In this document: in pieces, positions 62,541-64,000 of the stretch
Layout: each line of letters begins with the position of its first letter
Position numbering within the stretch: position 1 is the first letter of the stretch
Source: Paralvinella palmiformis
Taxonomy: Eukaryota > Annelida > Polychaeta > Terebellida > Alvinellidae
NCBI GenBank assembly: GCA_025642065.1
Contig: JAODUP010000655.1
Coordinates: 172,033-236,032 of the forward strand
DNA length: 64,000 nt
Direction: 5' to 3'
Translations under genes and position numbers: made by a program
The notes under the pieces: generated by a model
Seen by the model: the letters and a program-made list of their open reading frames with translations, nothing else
Database searches by the model: none
What the model was told of the DNA's origin: nothing

Positions 62541-63152
62541 TGACATCTGCGCTGAAGCAGACCGTAATAGCGCGTCATGGCTTCCGTACTGTTTGAACTA
62601 TGCTATCATTTTCAAACCTGACCTAATTTATGCTATTCTAACTATTGTAGTTCTTAAATGTTATTTATGACAAGCAGATTAGAGCTAATCTTGAATGTCA
62701 TAGTACAAACTGGACATAACTGGACCTAGGAAAGATAAATCTATTCCCACATACAACCAAGGTGAATTATATATACAAGTAACTGTTAGTAAAACACACC
62801 AACCGCGCGAACTGTGTCCAATGCCACCGCTCGAGATGCGATGCAGTGTTTCTATTCCTGAGTCAGGAGTACTTATAATGCTTTAAGAGCGTACTGTGCC
62901 TGCTACAGTCATTTAAATGCTGGATAACCAGGCCAGACACCTAAACGGCGTGCCTCCAAAGACGCAAATAGTACATGGATTATACAGCTCTAGATCAACT
63001 TTTCTTGAATGCAGGGACCGGAAATATGGTCTCCACGCATAGAAAACGGAACTTTCTCAACCACAGCATAATATGCCTTGTGATATTTGCTGGAGGGTCA
63101 AATACCTCATAAACATACAAATCCAATAAATACTATGACCTACTCGTCACTA
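62541..63152 (+). repeat. ~0.6-kb tandem unit, copy 1
   Basis: Starts near gcgctgaagcagaccg and contains gtccaatgccaccgctcgag, ctacagtcatttaaatgctg and gccttgtgatatttgctgg. Copy 2 repeats these in the same order about 612 bp later. No coding frame conserved across copies. Confidence 0.85.
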
Positions 63153-63162
63153 TTATAACAAT

Positions 63163-63768
63163 TTACATCGGCGCTTTAGCAGACCGTTATGGCGGAATTG
63201 CCGTTCTATATATTAACATTTTCAAATCAGACCTAATGTCTGCTATACAAACTATAATTATAATATAGGGTTTTATTAATGACAAGGAGACTAAAGTTAG
63301 CCTTGAATGTCATAGTACAGACTGGACATAACTGGACCTAGGAAAGATAATTCTATTCCCACAAATAACTAAGGTGAATTATATATACAATTAAACTTGT
63401 TATATAAAATACACCAACCACACGAGCTGTGTCCAATGCCACCGCTCGAGATGCGATGCAGTGTTTCTATTCCTGAGTCAGGAGTACATGCTTTAAGAGC
63501 GTACTGTGTCTGCTACAGTCATTTAAATGCTGGATAACCAGGCCAAACACTTAAACGGCGTGCCTCCAAAGACGCAAATAGTGCACGGAATATATAGCTC
63601 TAGATCAACTTTTCTTAGAACGCATGGACCTGGAAACATACAGTCTCCACACACAGAAAAGGAAACCGCTCAACCGCAGCATAATATGCCTTGTGATATT
63701 TGCTGGAGGGTCAAATACCTCATAAGCATACAAATCCAATCAATTCTATGACCTACTCGTCACTAACC
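63163..63768 (+). repeat. ~0.6-kb tandem unit, copy 2
   Basis: Starts near gcgctttagcagaccg. The core is highly similar to copy 1, while the first ~130 bp is clearly more diverged. The open frame 63527-63751 is inside the repeat and not conserved in copy 1 as a start. Confidence 0.85.
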
Positions 63769-63833
63769 CTTTATATCAAATATTACAAAATTGGTAAAAA
63801 GAAAACACGAACCTCAATCTCTGGCACGGGCAA

Positions 63834-63953
63834 TGTGTGTTTTAGCTGTGTATAATAAGGCACAGGCACAGAGAATCTCGATCCGTGAATTCAAACTCTG
63901 GACGTTTCTTCAGGGGACTGAATCCAGAGTGGCGACTTTTCTTGCTGAGACAT
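63834..63953 (+). repeat. Right copy of the 120-bp direct repeat
   Basis: Identical to 62121-62240, in the same orientation, 1713 bp downstream. Continuing similarity runs to the window end, so a longer array may extend beyond it. Confidence 0.9.
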
Positions 63954-64000
63954 TTTAAGTCCACCAGTTTTAAACCCCCAAGCAAAAACAAAAAATTATG

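Overview
This is a eukaryotic, intron-rich, AT-rich nuclear sequence. Most likely it comes from a lophotrochozoan such as a gastropod mollusc. That is inferred from spliced animal genes with short exons and GT-AG introns, many long (TA)n/(CA)n/(CT)n composites, tRNA-headed SINEs ending in ATC repeats, and decayed CR1/Jockey-like LINE and MULE sequence. The species cannot be named from the sequence alone.

Layout. (1) 951-2183, plus strand: the last three coding exons of RAD1, the 9-1-1 DNA-damage clamp subunit, with a recent SINE in one intron. (2) 4094-8712, minus strand, convergent with RAD1: a complete nine-exon gene for SGF29, the SAGA-complex H3K4me3 reader, whose aromatic-cage residues are all kept. 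A leader-exon/promoter candidate lies near 11.1 kb. (3) 12-47 kb: about 35 kb with no recognisable coding exon. It holds microsatellites, SINE copies, a 31-bp dimeric tandem repeat at 13.9 kb, a tetranucleotide array with a 60-bp higher-order repeat at 23.7 kb, and GC-rich islands near 20.3-21.6, 33.6-34.6 and 40.0-41.2 kb that may be promoters or enhancers. (4) 47415-48254, plus strand: the terminal exon of a gene for an unrecognised 169-residue single-pass, N-glycosylated membrane protein. An upstream ORF stops in an ATGA overlap with the main start. (5) 51.4-54.05 kb: a decayed MULE transposase (minus strand) and an internally deleted non-LTR retrotransposon (plus strand). (6) 55622-62045, plus strand: ten phase-compatible exons of a divergent ionotropic glutamate receptor-like gene, from the amino-terminal domain through S1, M1, the pore loop and M3 into the start of S2. 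The rest is not in the window. (7) 62121-64000: nested direct repeats, with two ~0.6-kb tandem units between two identical 120-bp sequences.

The genes do not form a pathway. RAD1 and SGF29 are housekeeping nuclear genes, while the other two encode membrane proteins. Exon models come from homology recalled by eye plus splice-site and phase checks, with no alignment run. The largest uncertainties are the missing 5' end of the receptor gene, the 5' exon(s) of the membrane-protein gene, and the exact ends of decayed repeats.
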